Source: Brevibacillus panacihumi
GTDB taxonomy: Bacteria; Bacillota; Bacilli; Brevibacillales; Brevibacillaceae
DNA length: 64,000 nucleotides
Direction of reading: 5' to 3'
NCBI RefSeq assembly: GCF_003710985.1
Contig: NZ_RHHT01000003.1
Coordinates: 62,001-126,000 of the forward strand
Both the position numbers and the translations under genes were made by a program. This document shows, one piece after another, positions 15,728 through 23,516 of the stretch (the stretch's first letter is position 1; each line of letters opens with the position of its first letter). The notes beneath the pieces are model-generated. The model worked only from the letters and a program-made list of their open reading frames with translations, did not search any database and was not told the DNA's origin.

Positions 15728-15913
15728 GACGCGGGATAGCGTTCCTGTCGCCGGTTCTTTTGTGGCCAATCCGAATTGAATAGGCAACATAACACTTGTC
15801 TGTTGATGCTGAGGTAGCGTTCCTGCTGATGATTAACTGCTGTGTTTCACCCCTTTTCACTTTTTTCCTTTGCTTTGGAAAAAAGAAGGGTGAACTCAGC
15901 AGTTTTTCTTTTT
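15728..15913 (+). promoter_or_regulatory. Leader RNA A (shared motif) with terminator, upstream of the OFA transporter
   Basis: The 406-base gap between fdhD and the transporter contains sequence blocks that reappear upstream of the oxidoreductase gene: AGCGTTCCTGTCGCCGGTT (15738-15756), GCTGAGG (15808-15814) and TAGCGTTCCTGC (15815-15826). GCGGGA (15731-15736) can pair with TCCTGC (15821-15826) to close the element. Immediately downstream a long hairpin (arms start CTGCTG at 15837 and end CAGCAG at 15902) is followed by TTTTTCTTTTT, a textbook intrinsic terminator, about 50 bases before the start codon. The layout suggests a riboswitch- or attenuator-type control. I could not match it to a known class. 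Confidence 0.6.
15837..15913 (+). terminator. Leader terminator/attenuator before the OFA transporter
   Basis: Long imperfect hairpin with arms including CTGCTG, TTTCACCC and TTTTTTCC on the left and GGAAAAAA, GGGTGAA and CAGCAG on the right, followed by a T-tract. It lies inside the 5' leader rather than after a gene. Confidence 0.8.
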
Positions 15914-15961
15914 GCAAGAGAGCCGTAACAGGCTTCTCTTAGAACTTATACAAGGAGATGA

Positions 15962-17242
15962 ATGTTTATGGAGCAAAAAGTGAAAAACCGTTGGCTGATT
16001 GCCTTGGCTGCGGTGGGAATTCACCTCTCCATCGGTTCGGTATACGCCTGGAGCGTATTCACCAAACCCATCCAGCAGCAATTTGGCTGGGAATTGCCAG
16101 ACATCCAGTTTACGTTTAGCATCGCAATTCTGTTCCTGGGATTGTCTGCAGCGTTCCTGGGTCATTACGTAGAAAAACACGGCCCGAGAAAAGCGGGTAT
16201 TCTGGCTTCGATTTTCTTCGGTACCGGGATTGTGGGTGCCGGGCTGGCGACCAGCATGGGAAGCCTGCCGTTTCTGTACATCACGTACGGGGTCCTTGGC
16301 GGGATCGGGCTTGGTGTCGGCTACATCACACCTGTATCGACACTGGTAAAATGGTTCCCTGACCGCCGCGGTTTGGCGACTGGGCTTGCGATCATGGGCT
16401 TCGGGTTCGCGTCGATGATTGCCAGTCCGATTATGAATATGCTGATCGATAGCGTAGGGATTGCGAATACATTCTACATTTTGGGTATCATCTATTTTGT
16501 TGTGATGTTCGCTTCTGCGCAATACCTCGCTCCGCCTCCAAAAGATTGGGTTCCGGCAGGCTTTTCTGCCGATGCGAACGCGGGCAAAAAGCAAATCAAG
16601 AAAGATCTGTGCCAACTGACTGCCAACGAAGCAGTGAAAACACGCCGCTTTTATCTCTTGTGGCTGATGCTGTTCATCAACGTAACCTGTGGGATTGCCG
16701 TCATTTCCGTAGCGTCGCCAATGGCGCAGGAGATGGTCGGGATGTCTGTCGCGACTGCAGCTCTCATGGTTGGTCTGAATGGATTGTTCAACGGTGCTGG
16801 CCGCATCGGCTGGGCTTCCTTCTCTGACTATATCGGCCGTCCTAATACGTATACGGCATTCTTTATCATCCAGGCAGTTCTGTTCTTCCTGCTTCCTGCG
16901 TTGACCAATCCGATCCTGTTCATGGTGGCGATGTTCATCATCATGACTTGCTACGGCGGGGGCTTCTCTTCGATCCCGGCATACATCGGAGACTTGTTCG
17001 GCACGAAGCAACTGGGTGCCATTCATGGGTACATCTTGACGGCTTGGGCTGCGGCTGGTCTGGCAGGTCCGATCTTTGCGGCGTGGGTACACAAAACAAC
17101 GAGCAGCTACACAGGCACATTGTCGATCTTCGCAGCCATGTTCGTGGTAGCGCTAGTGATCTCCCTGATCATCCGACTGGATATCAAAAAACTGCAAGAG
17201 GAAGCGAAACGAAACGAAAACGCTGTTGAACTCGCGAGTTGA
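15962..17242 (+). CDS. OFA-family MFS transporter (oxalate/formate antiporter-like)
   Basis: MFS carrier of 426 residues with 12 predicted membrane helices. The first helix carries the family motif GSVYAWSVF, then FxFSIAILFLGLSAAF, WFPDRRGLATG in the loop before helix 5, and GRIGWASFSDYIGR between helices 8 and 9. OFA members exchange formate, oxalate or other small carboxylates. With fdhD on one side and a formate-dehydrogenase-like gene on the other, formate (or a related anion) is the likely substrate. Expression is probably controlled by the structured leader upstream. AAGGAGATGA precedes two close ATGs (15962, 15968). Confidence 0.85.
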   Translation: MFMEQKVKNRWLIALAAVGIHLSIGSVYAWSVFTKPIQQQFGWELPDIQFTFSIAILFLGLSAAFLGHYVEKHGPRKAGILASIFFGTGIVGAGLATSMGSLPFLYITYGVLGGIGLGVGYITPVSTLVKWFPDRRGLATGLAIMGFGFASMIASPIMNMLIDSVGIANTFYILGIIYFVVMFASAQYLAPPPKDWVPAGFSADANAGKKQIKKDLCQLTANEAVKTRRFYLLWLMLFINVTCGIAVISVASPMAQEMVGMSVATAALMVGLNGLFNGAGRIGWASFSDYIGRPNTYTAFFIIQAVLFFLLPALTNPILFMVAMFIIMTCYGGGFSSIPAYIGDLFGTKQLGAIHGYILTAWAAAGLAGPIFAAWVHKTTSSYTGTLSIFAAMFVVALVISLIIRLDIKKLQEEAKRNENAVELAS

Positions 17243-17292
17243 TCAATGGTAAAGTCATAATAAGAATGAAGAAGTAAAGGTGACTTGCCGCG

Positions 17293-17658
17293 ATGAATAA
17301 ATACGAAGCAGAATTTAGCAATCTGGTCAGAGCGTACCGAAAGCGTCATATGGGAAAGGGACCAAGCAAGATCAATACCACCTTTTGCAAAAACTGGGCT
17401 ATTTGCGAAATGGAGGGCAACCTCTCACCGGTGGAAAAGTTCATTGCTACTTGGGAAGACGGAAAGCAGACCCTGCGAGCGGCACGGACTGAGATGGTCA
17501 AGGAAATGTACCGCAACAATCAGCCAGTAGACATGGAAGAATTCCTTGGAGCAAAATTCGTCGAATTATTCCTCGATATTGACATTGAACGCGACTTTGG
17601 GATGTCTATCTTCGTGTTTGATAGGGACATTGAAAAGAAATTTAAGAATGAGCCCTAG
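17293..17658 (+). CDS. DUF2294-family protein
   Basis: Protein of 121 residues of the DUF2294 family (YRKRHMGKGPSKI near the N-terminus, then a LSPVEKF motif). The function of the family is unknown, but members are recurrently found next to formate dehydrogenase genes and here it lies between a formate-type transporter and the oxidoreductase. It has its own ribosome binding site (AAAGGTGA) 50 bases after the transporter stop. The second leader RNA begins only about 12 bases after its stop codon. Confidence 0.78.
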   Translation: MNKYEAEFSNLVRAYRKRHMGKGPSKINTTFCKNWAICEMEGNLSPVEKFIATWEDGKQTLRAARTEMVKEMYRNNQPVDMEEFLGAKFVELFLDIDIERDFGMSIFVFDRDIEKKFKNEP

Positions 17659-17669
17659 AATCTACACGA

Positions 17670-17810
17670 AGCAGCGGTCCTGTTCACCGGTTAGACAATG
17701 GGCTTCGCACAGACAGACACGCTGAGGAGACTAGGTAGCGAACCTGCCGTAGCAACCACCGTGAACGCACTCTTATCCTTTGGACAAGGGACGTCTCATG
17801 GTGGTTTTTT
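17670..17810 (+). promoter_or_regulatory. Leader RNA B (shared motif) with terminator, upstream of the FdhF/YdeP-type gene
   Basis: Carries the same blocks as leader A in the same order: AGCGGTCCTGTTCACCGGTT (17673-17692), GCTGAGG (17721-17727) and TAGCGAACCTGC (17736-17747). The 5' block can fold as CGGT/ACCG with CCTGTTC in the loop, where leader A has GCG/CGC around TTCCTGT. The 3' block can fold as AGGT/ACCT around AGCGA. AACCACCGTGA (17754) and TCATGGTGGTT (17796) then form a terminator followed by TTTTT, 66 bases before the start codon. Conserved blocks plus changed but still pairing arms suggest a conserved RNA rather than a DNA operator. Confidence 0.6.
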
Positions 17811-17875
17811 CGTCGCCTTAGAACCTTTAGGAGAAGAAGGGTGGAAGAGAAGCCAGGGGAGAGGGGCGTTGCGTT

Positions 17876-20224
17876 ATGGGAAAGACGAGACATCAAGGAC
17901 CGATCAAACTGGACACTTCATGGAAGCCATCGCTATGGGCGTCGTGGATGCCGATGGGAATGGGCAAAATCAAGCCCCACCACATCCGCGATACGATGAA
18001 GGTCGTGTATGAGAACCGGGATAATCTTGGATATGCCTATCGGATTTTGACGCAAGGGGTTTGCGACGGGTGCGCACTCGGCGTATCGGGCTTGTACGAC
18101 CAGACGTTGACAGGACCTCATCTGTGCTCCACGCGGCTCAATGTACTGCGGCTCAACACCATGCCCGCCATCGAGCCGAAATTGCTGGAGGACGTCGATG
18201 CGCTGCGCGAGATGTCCAGCGTGGAGCTTCGCCAGCTGGGACGGATCCCATATCCGCTGTCCCGCAAGCCGGGAGAAAAGAAGTTTACGCGACTTGGCTG
18301 GAATGAGGCGCTGGACCGCATCGCCAGCAAAATCAAAGGAATCAACCCCAAACAGCTCGCTTTCTTCCTCACTTCGCGGGGAATCACCAATGAAGTCTAC
18401 TATACAGCGGCGAAAATGGCCCGCTTTCTCGGCACCAACAACATCGACAACGCGTCCCGCATCTGCCATTCTCCGAGCAAGACAGCCTTGAAGCGCTCGC
18501 TGGGGATTGGGGCGTCCAGCTGCAATTATCAGGATTGGATCGGGACCGACGTCCTCGTCTTCTGGGGATCAGTGCCTGCCAATAACCAGCCTGTCTCCAC
18601 CAAGTACATGTATGCCGCCAAAAAGGCAGGGACGAAAATCATCCTGATCAATCCCTACAGGGAGCCTGCGATGGAGAAGTACTGGATCCCGTCCATCCCG
18701 GAGAGCGCCATGTTTGGAACCAAGATCGTGGACGAGTTTTACCAGGTAAACATCGGTGGAGACATCGCATTTATGAACGGTGTCATGAAGATCTGGTTCG
18801 AGATGGAGGACGAGAAGCCGGGATCGGCGATTGATCGCGATTTTGTCAGCCAGCACGCCAATGGGCTGAAAGAGTTGAGAGCGCATGTCAAAAGCCTGGA
18901 ATGGAAGGTGCTGGAGGAATCCTCCGGTCTCAGTCGGGAGCGGATGAAGGACTTCGCTCTGCTGCTGGCACGCTCCAGGTCAGGTGTGTTCGTCTGGAGC
19001 ATGGGATTGACCCAGCATCGCTTTGGCACGGACAACATCTCACAGGTAGCCAACCTGGCGATTCTGCGCGGTTTTATCGGCAGGAAGCACTGCGGCGTCA
19101 TGCCGATTCGCGGGCACTCCGGGGTGCAAGGCTCGGGCGAGATGGGAGCAGATCCTTTCAGCTTGCCTGGCGGTGATTTTGACGAGAAAAGCTGGAATCG
19201 AATCGAGAAGCTGTGGGGCTTTTCGATTCCGAAGTGGCAGGGAGATATTGTCGGCGTCAGCATTGAAAATGCTTTGCTGCCGGAGGGACACGAGCGCAAG
19301 ACGAGGCTTTTCTACACCAGCGGGGGCAACTTCCTGGAGACGATGCCCAATCCAGACTTCATCAAGACTTGCCTGGAGAGCGTCGAACTGCGCGTACACC
19401 AGGATATTATCTTCAATACCTCTACGCTGGTTGACGCCCGGGAGGAAGTCATCATTCTTCCCGCGATGACACGCTACGAGCAGCCGGGTGGAGGCACTTC
19501 TACCAGCACGGAGCGGATGGTTTACTTCAGCGCTGAGGTGGAAGGGCCGCGGATTGAGGAGGCGCGTGCGGAATGGCAGATCTATGTCGATCTCGCAGCG
19601 CGCGTCTACCCGCAGAAAAAACATCTGATGCATTTTGACAATGCGCAACAGATTCGCAATGAAATTGCCAAGGCAAATCCCAACTACGACGGCATCCAGC
19701 ACTTGAAAAATCGCGGCGATGTCTTCCAATGGGGCGGAGCCTGGCTATGCGAAGGCGGGATCTGTCCGACAGCGGACGGCCGCGCTAATCTGCTGCCAAT
19801 CGAAGTACCGGACCTGAAAAAGCCGCAGGGACATTTCTACGTGACGACGCGTCGCGGCAAGCAGTTCAACTCGATGGTGTACGGCAAGACAGACCCGTTC
19901 AACAATGCGGACCGCTACGATGTGCTGATCCACCCGGACGATGCGCGCGAGCTGCGCATTGCGGATGGGGAAAATGTGGTCGTCTACAACGCCCATGGAA
20001 CCTTCCAGGGACGGGCCAAGTATGAGGCAACAAAACGCGGGAATATCCAGGTATACTGGCCGGAGGGCAACGTGCTGATTCCCAAGGGCGTGTACGAGAA
20101 GTACGCTGGAATTCCGGAATACAATACAGCGGTTAAAATAGAGAAGGCCGACAGGTTTCACGCCAACAAAGACCTCCAATACGTCGAAAAACGAATTGAA
20201 GATCTGGATGTGAACGTAGGCTGA
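17876..20224 (+). CDS. FdhF/YdeP-family molybdopterin oxidoreductase (formate dehydrogenase alpha-like)
   Basis: Molybdopterin enzyme of 782 residues of the FdhF/YdeP (Fdh-alpha-like) group. Near the N-terminus GVCDGCALG (C63, C66) and C84 take the place of the iron-sulfur cluster region. ICHSPS puts C197 at the position of the Sec/Cys that ligates molybdenum in formate dehydrogenases. GHSGVQGSGEMG and TSTSTERMVYF belong to cofactor-binding regions, and a C-terminal molydopterin dinucleotide-binding domain is present. Neighbours fdhD, mobA, moeA, mobB and a formate-type transporter fit formate oxidation in the cytoplasm. No electron-transfer partner is encoded next to it, and YdeP-type proteins are poorly characterised, so the substrate is inferred. 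Confidence 0.85.
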   Translation: MGKTRHQGPIKLDTSWKPSLWASWMPMGMGKIKPHHIRDTMKVVYENRDNLGYAYRILTQGVCDGCALGVSGLYDQTLTGPHLCSTRLNVLRLNTMPAIEPKLLEDVDALREMSSVELRQLGRIPYPLSRKPGEKKFTRLGWNEALDRIASKIKGINPKQLAFFLTSRGITNEVYYTAAKMARFLGTNNIDNASRICHSPSKTALKRSLGIGASSCNYQDWIGTDVLVFWGSVPANNQPVSTKYMYAAKKAGTKIILINPYREPAMEKYWIPSIPESAMFGTKIVDEFYQVNIGGDIAFMNGVMKIWFEMEDEKPGSAIDRDFVSQHANGLKELRAHVKSLEWKVLEESSGLSRERMKDFALLLARSRSGVFVWSMGLTQHRFGTDNISQVANLAILRGFIGRKHCGVMPIRGHSGVQGSGEMGADPFSLPGGDFDEKSWNRIEKLWGFSIPKWQGDIVGVSIENALLPEGHERKTRLFYTSGGNFLETMPNPDFIKTCLESVELRVHQDIIFNTSTLVDAREEVIILPAMTRYEQPGGGTSTSTERMVYFSAEVEGPRIEEARAEWQIYVDLAARVYPQKKHLMHFDNAQQIRNEIAKANPNYDGIQHLKNRGDVFQWGGAWLCEGGICPTADGRANLLPIEVPDLKKPQGHFYVTTRRGKQFNSMVYGKTDPFNNADRYDVLIHPDDARELRIADGENVVVYNAHGTFQGRAKYEATKRGNIQVYWPEGNVLIPKGVYEKYAGIPEYNTAVKIEKADRFHANKDLQYVEKRIEDLDVNVG

Positions 20225-20274
20225 CAGTTGAAATGGACGGACGACCTGGTGACAGACAGAAGGAGGAGCAGCAG

Positions 20275-21534
20275 ATGCGTTTTTCACGACAGATGAAGAC
20301 GGTGGAGGAAGCCTTGCAGGAGCTATTGGCAAGACTGCAAAAGCTGGATGAGGAGCAGGTAGAGCTCGGGGAGGCGTACGGAAGGATCTTGGCGCATGAT
20401 GTGATCGCCACCTGCGACATGCCGCCTTTTGACCGCTCCCCACTGGACGGGTTTGCCGTGAAAGCCGCAGACACTGTTCATGCAGCTGTCGATCAGCCCG
20501 TATACTTGCGGGTGGTAGAGACGGTCGCCGCCGGTCAGGTGCCTCGCCTCCCGGTCGAGACGGGGTGTGCCACGCGAATCATGACCGGAGCGATGATGCC
20601 GGCCGGGGCAGACGCGGTCATCATGTTCGAGCAGACGGAAAATCCGGGAGTCCACTCCGAAGTCGTCGGGATCAAACGCGCCCTGCGCCCCGGAGAAAAT
20701 CTCTCCCGGCGCGGAGAGGAGATCGCGCAGGGGACTGTTGTGGCTCGTGCGGGCGAACGCGTCAATGCAGGGACGATCGCCGTACTGGCGACGTTTGGCT
20801 ATTCACAGGTGAGTGTCGTCCGCAAGCCGCGAGTCGGGCTGCTCTCCACCGGGATCGAGCTCGTCGCCGTCCATGAACCGCTTGCACCGGGAAAAATCCG
20901 CAACAGCAATACAGCGATGCTGGCGGCTCTGATCACCGAGGCAGGCGGGATTCCCGTGCTGTTTCCGGTTCTTCCCGATGATTTGGCGGAAGCGAAGCAA
21001 AAAATGACAGCCTACGTCCGCGAAGTGGATCTGTTGATCAGCAGCGGGGGAGTATCGGTAGGGGATTACGATGTCATCGCCTCCCTGGCAGATGAGCCGG
21101 AGGTAACGCTCTTGTTCAATCGGATCGCCATGCGCCCGGGAAGTCCCACGACAGGCTTGCTGATATCGGGCAGACCGGTCCTCGCCTTGTCAGGCAATCC
21201 CGGAGCCTGTTTTGTCGGGTATGAATTGTTCGCCCGTCCCGCTCTGCAGCGTCTGGCAGGAAAAAGGCAGGTCTCTCTTGATCCGATCAAGGCAAAGCTT
21301 GGCCGCTCCTACGAGAAGCCCTGTCCCCACCCTCGCTATCTGCGCGGCAGACTGCTGCAAAAAGACGGCGTCTTGATCGCACAGCCTGATTTCAACGACA
21401 AAGCAGGCAATCTGGGGACGCTCAAAAACAGCGAATGCCTGATCGTCATTCCGGCAGGGGGGCGAGGCAAGCAGGCTGGAGAGCTGGTCGATGTGATTGT
21501 ACATGCTCAGCCAAGCTGGCGGGAAGAGGTGTAG
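20275..21534 (+). CDS. moeA: Molybdopterin molybdotransferase MoeA
   Basis: Protein of 419 residues. MoeA inserts molybdate into adenylated molybdopterin. Visible family segments are PPFDRSPLDGFAV near the N-terminus, RIMTGAMMPAGADAV, GLLSTGIELV, the MoCF-domain SGGVSVGDYD and LSGNPGACFVGYE, and the C-terminal domain IV. ATG 20275 follows GGAGGAGCAGCAG; an upstream ATG at 20233 has no site. It lies 50 bases after the oxidoreductase gene and 3 bases before mobB, so the three are one operon. Confidence 0.93.
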   Translation: MRFSRQMKTVEEALQELLARLQKLDEEQVELGEAYGRILAHDVIATCDMPPFDRSPLDGFAVKAADTVHAAVDQPVYLRVVETVAAGQVPRLPVETGCATRIMTGAMMPAGADAVIMFEQTENPGVHSEVVGIKRALRPGENLSRRGEEIAQGTVVARAGERVNAGTIAVLATFGYSQVSVVRKPRVGLLSTGIELVAVHEPLAPGKIRNSNTAMLAALITEAGGIPVLFPVLPDDLAEAKQKMTAYVREVDLLISSGGVSVGDYDVIASLADEPEVTLLFNRIAMRPGSPTTGLLISGRPVLALSGNPGACFVGYELFARPALQRLAGKRQVSLDPIKAKLGRSYEKPCPHPRYLRGRLLQKDGVLIAQPDFNDKAGNLGTLKNSECLIVIPAGGRGKQAGELVDVIVHAQPSWREEV

Positions 21535-21537
21535 GAC

Positions 21538-22041
21538 GTGACCGACAAACACAAGAAACCGCTTGTGTTGCAAGTGGTGGGATACGCCAACACGGGCAAA
21601 ACGACTTTGTTGGCCAAGCTCATTCCGCTGCTGGAGCAGGAGGGCATGCGGGTCGGGGTGATCAAGCATGATGGCGGGCATGATTTTGAGATTGACCAGC
21701 CGGGAAAAGACACCTGGCGTTATCGCGAGGCAGGCGCTTCGCTGGTCGCCATCACCTCGCAGACGAAGACAGCCTGGATCGAACAACGTCCCGTACCGCT
21801 GGCTTCTCTCATCGACCGCATGGGTCAGGCAGGTGTCGAACTGGTGCTGGTGGAGGGATTCAAACGGGAGGCTTATCCGAAGCTCTTGCTCATCCGGGAA
21901 TCGGAACACCGGGAGCTGCTGCCGGAACTGACCAACGTGGCAGGCATTGTCCATTGGCAGGACGAGGTATATGCGGATCTGCCGCATTTTTTCATCGATG
22001 ATGCAAGCGGGCTTGCCGCTTTTATACGAAAGCTGCGCTAA
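21538..22041 (+). CDS. mobB: Molybdopterin-guanine dinucleotide biosynthesis protein MobB
   Basis: P-loop GTP-binding protein of 167 residues with Walker A GYANTGKTTL at about 13-22, KHDGGHDFEID, and VEGFKREAYPK. MobB assists MobA in making the MGD cofactor. It starts with GTG three bases after the moeA stop and ends at a strong terminator, closing the molybdenum operon. Confidence 0.92.
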   Translation: MTDKHKKPLVLQVVGYANTGKTTLLAKLIPLLEQEGMRVGVIKHDGGHDFEIDQPGKDTWRYREAGASLVAITSQTKTAWIEQRPVPLASLIDRMGQAGVELVLVEGFKREAYPKLLLIRESEHRELLPELTNVAGIVHWQDEVYADLPHFFIDDASGLAAFIRKLR

Positions 22042-22403
22042 AGAGAACCGCCTTCTACGGAAGGCGGTTTATTAGGCTGACAAACCGCAATGGCTGATCC
22101 GAAACCCTTCCTTTCCAGATCATATGATCCGTCCCATTCAAGCACGTTGGCAACTCCCTGTCCTTGAAAATTCGGATGAACAAAAACGGTCCCGATTATT
22201 TTCCCGTCATGGAGTGCGAGATAAAAATATCTGTCTCTTCCATTCGTATCTAGATCCATTCGGAGATAATGGCATTTATCTTCGATTTCCTGCTCCCTGT
22301 CATGAATCAAGTGGGAGATACCTTCCTTTTCAAAGGTATCCGTGACAACGCAATGGAAGAAACCACGCAGCTCCTCAAAGTCAACAGAACTTGGCCTTCT
22401 TAA
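22038..22403 (-). pseudogene. Degenerate GNAT acetyltransferase
   Basis: The minus-strand frame encodes GNAT-like sequence (STIELRRPS start, FYLALHDGKIIGTVFVHPNFQGQG core), but the region that should follow the acetyl-CoA loop is replaced by unrelated residues and the frame ends in the mobB terminator. No canonical start matches the beginning of the homologous part: the first TTG in frame is internal, and TGG/TTA codons precede the conserved beginning after a TAG. Missing start and C-terminal half argue for a pseudogene. Confidence 0.5.
22046..22070. terminator. Terminator of the fdhF-moeA-mobB operon
   Basis: AACCGCCTTC and GAAGGCGGTT form a perfect 10-bp stem around a short loop, followed by TATT. 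The stem overlaps the end of the minus-strand GNAT remnant. Confidence 0.85.
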
Positions 22404-22434
22404 CTCGATCGTGCTTAACCACCATTTTCCTTGC

Positions 22435-22440
22435 TATAAT
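22435..22440 (+). promoter_or_regulatory. -10 element of the MBL-hydrolase promoter
   Basis: A consensus TATAAT lies 36 bases upstream of the ATG at 22476. A matching -35 is weak. Confidence 0.4.
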
Positions 22441-22475
22441 AATGAACATTGAGACTGAAATAAAGGAGTTCCTCC

Positions 22476-23423
22476 ATGCTGATGACATTCTTAACCTGGG
22501 CCGGGGGAGTAATCGGGCTCTTCGCATTGTTGTTCGCAGTGTATGTTCTCTACATGTATAGACGGCATATGGCGAACCGGCCGAAAGCTGCCCGTCAGGA
22601 GCTGAAGCATAAACCAAACCCTTCCGATTGGCGAGATACAGAGGTTACGTTTTCCTGGATCGGACATTCCACCATCCTGCTCAATCTGTTCGGGGTCAAA
22701 ATCATCACCGATCCCGTTCTTTGTGAAGGAATCGGGGTCCGCATCCCGGGCTTCGGGCAGGTTGGTCCCAAGCGATTTACGCCGCCAGCCCTGACGATAG
22801 AGGAGGTGCAAGAGGCAGGAATCGATCTGATCCTGTTGTCGCACGCGCATATGGATCATGTGGATTTGCCCACCTTGCGCAAGCTGGCCCGCCTCGAGAC
22901 GCATGTCATTACGGCAAAAAACACGGCAAGGCTGATCAACGCGCTGCCATTCGGAATGATAGAAGAGCTGGAGCCGGGACAAAGCACGAACACGGCGAAG
23001 GATGTGACGATTCATGCCATTCCCGTACGTCATTGGGGCAATCGTTTTCCGTGGAATACGGATTATGGCTACAACGGCTACGTGATCGAGAAAAACGGAG
23101 TACGCATCTTGTATCCGGGCGATACGGCCTACATTCCGATGACCGACCTGCCAACGACATTTGGCAGATTTGACCTTGTCTTTATGCCGATTGGCGCGTA
23201 CAGTCCGGATTCCTACCAGCAAGCTCATTGCACGCCGGAGCAGGCGTGGAAGATGTTCGAGGAGACCGGGGCCGATTGGATGGTGCCGATTCATTGGAAT
23301 ACGTTCGTTCTGTCCAGAGAGCCGATCCATGAGCCGATCCAGCGCTTGCGGGAAGCGGCGGGCGAGCAAAGGAAGCGCATCCTGATGGAAGAAATCGGGG
23401 ATACCAAGACAATACCCGAGTAA
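22476..23423 (+). CDS. Membrane-anchored MBL-fold hydrolase (NAPE-PLD/UlaG-like)
   Basis: Protein of 315 residues. Residues 1-28 form a membrane helix, followed by a metallo-beta-lactamase domain with FSWIGHSTILL at its start, the zinc-binding SHAHMDHVD around residue 123-131, VRHWGNR, LYPGDTAY, and a late PIHWNTF. The order matches the NAPE-hydrolysing phospholipase D-like group of MBL proteins; bacterial substrates are mostly unknown, with lipid phosphodiesters a possibility. The gene has an AAAGGAG ribosome binding site and stands alone. Confidence 0.82.
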   Translation: MLMTFLTWAGGVIGLFALLFAVYVLYMYRRHMANRPKAARQELKHKPNPSDWRDTEVTFSWIGHSTILLNLFGVKIITDPVLCEGIGVRIPGFGQVGPKRFTPPALTIEEVQEAGIDLILLSHAHMDHVDLPTLRKLARLETHVITAKNTARLINALPFGMIEELEPGQSTNTAKDVTIHAIPVRHWGNRFPWNTDYGYNGYVIEKNGVRILYPGDTAYIPMTDLPTTFGRFDLVFMPIGAYSPDSYQQAHCTPEQAWKMFEETGADWMVPIHWNTFVLSREPIHEPIQRLREAAGEQRKRILMEEIGDTKTIPE

Positions 23424-23516
23424 TTTGCAGGCAGGAATTGGCTTGCTTGCAAAGAATTATTTGAACGTACAAGAAAATTTCGTAGATTTGAAGTGGAATG
23501 AACTGGGGGGATTGAC

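Noticed and set aside
15728-15826. Leader A as a known molybdenum-cofactor RNA motif
   Set aside because: The gene context is attractive, but I could not align the conserved parts of the E. coli motif to it. A model search is needed, so I left it unassigned.
15896-17092. A 398-codon minus-strand frame opposite the OFA transporter
   Set aside because: Its composition (very rich in Arg, His, Asp, Gln) is typical of antisense to a membrane protein gene.
17721-17747. GCTGAGG...GAACCTGCC in leader B as a TPP riboswitch
   Set aside because: It recalls CTGAGA and GAACCTGA of the TPP box, but spacing and the other conserved blocks do not fit, and leader A lacks them.
17834-17862. AGAAGGGTGGAAGAGAAGCC as a T-box antiterminator
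   Set aside because: It lacks the GGTGG-ACCGCG core and lies after the terminator, not before it.
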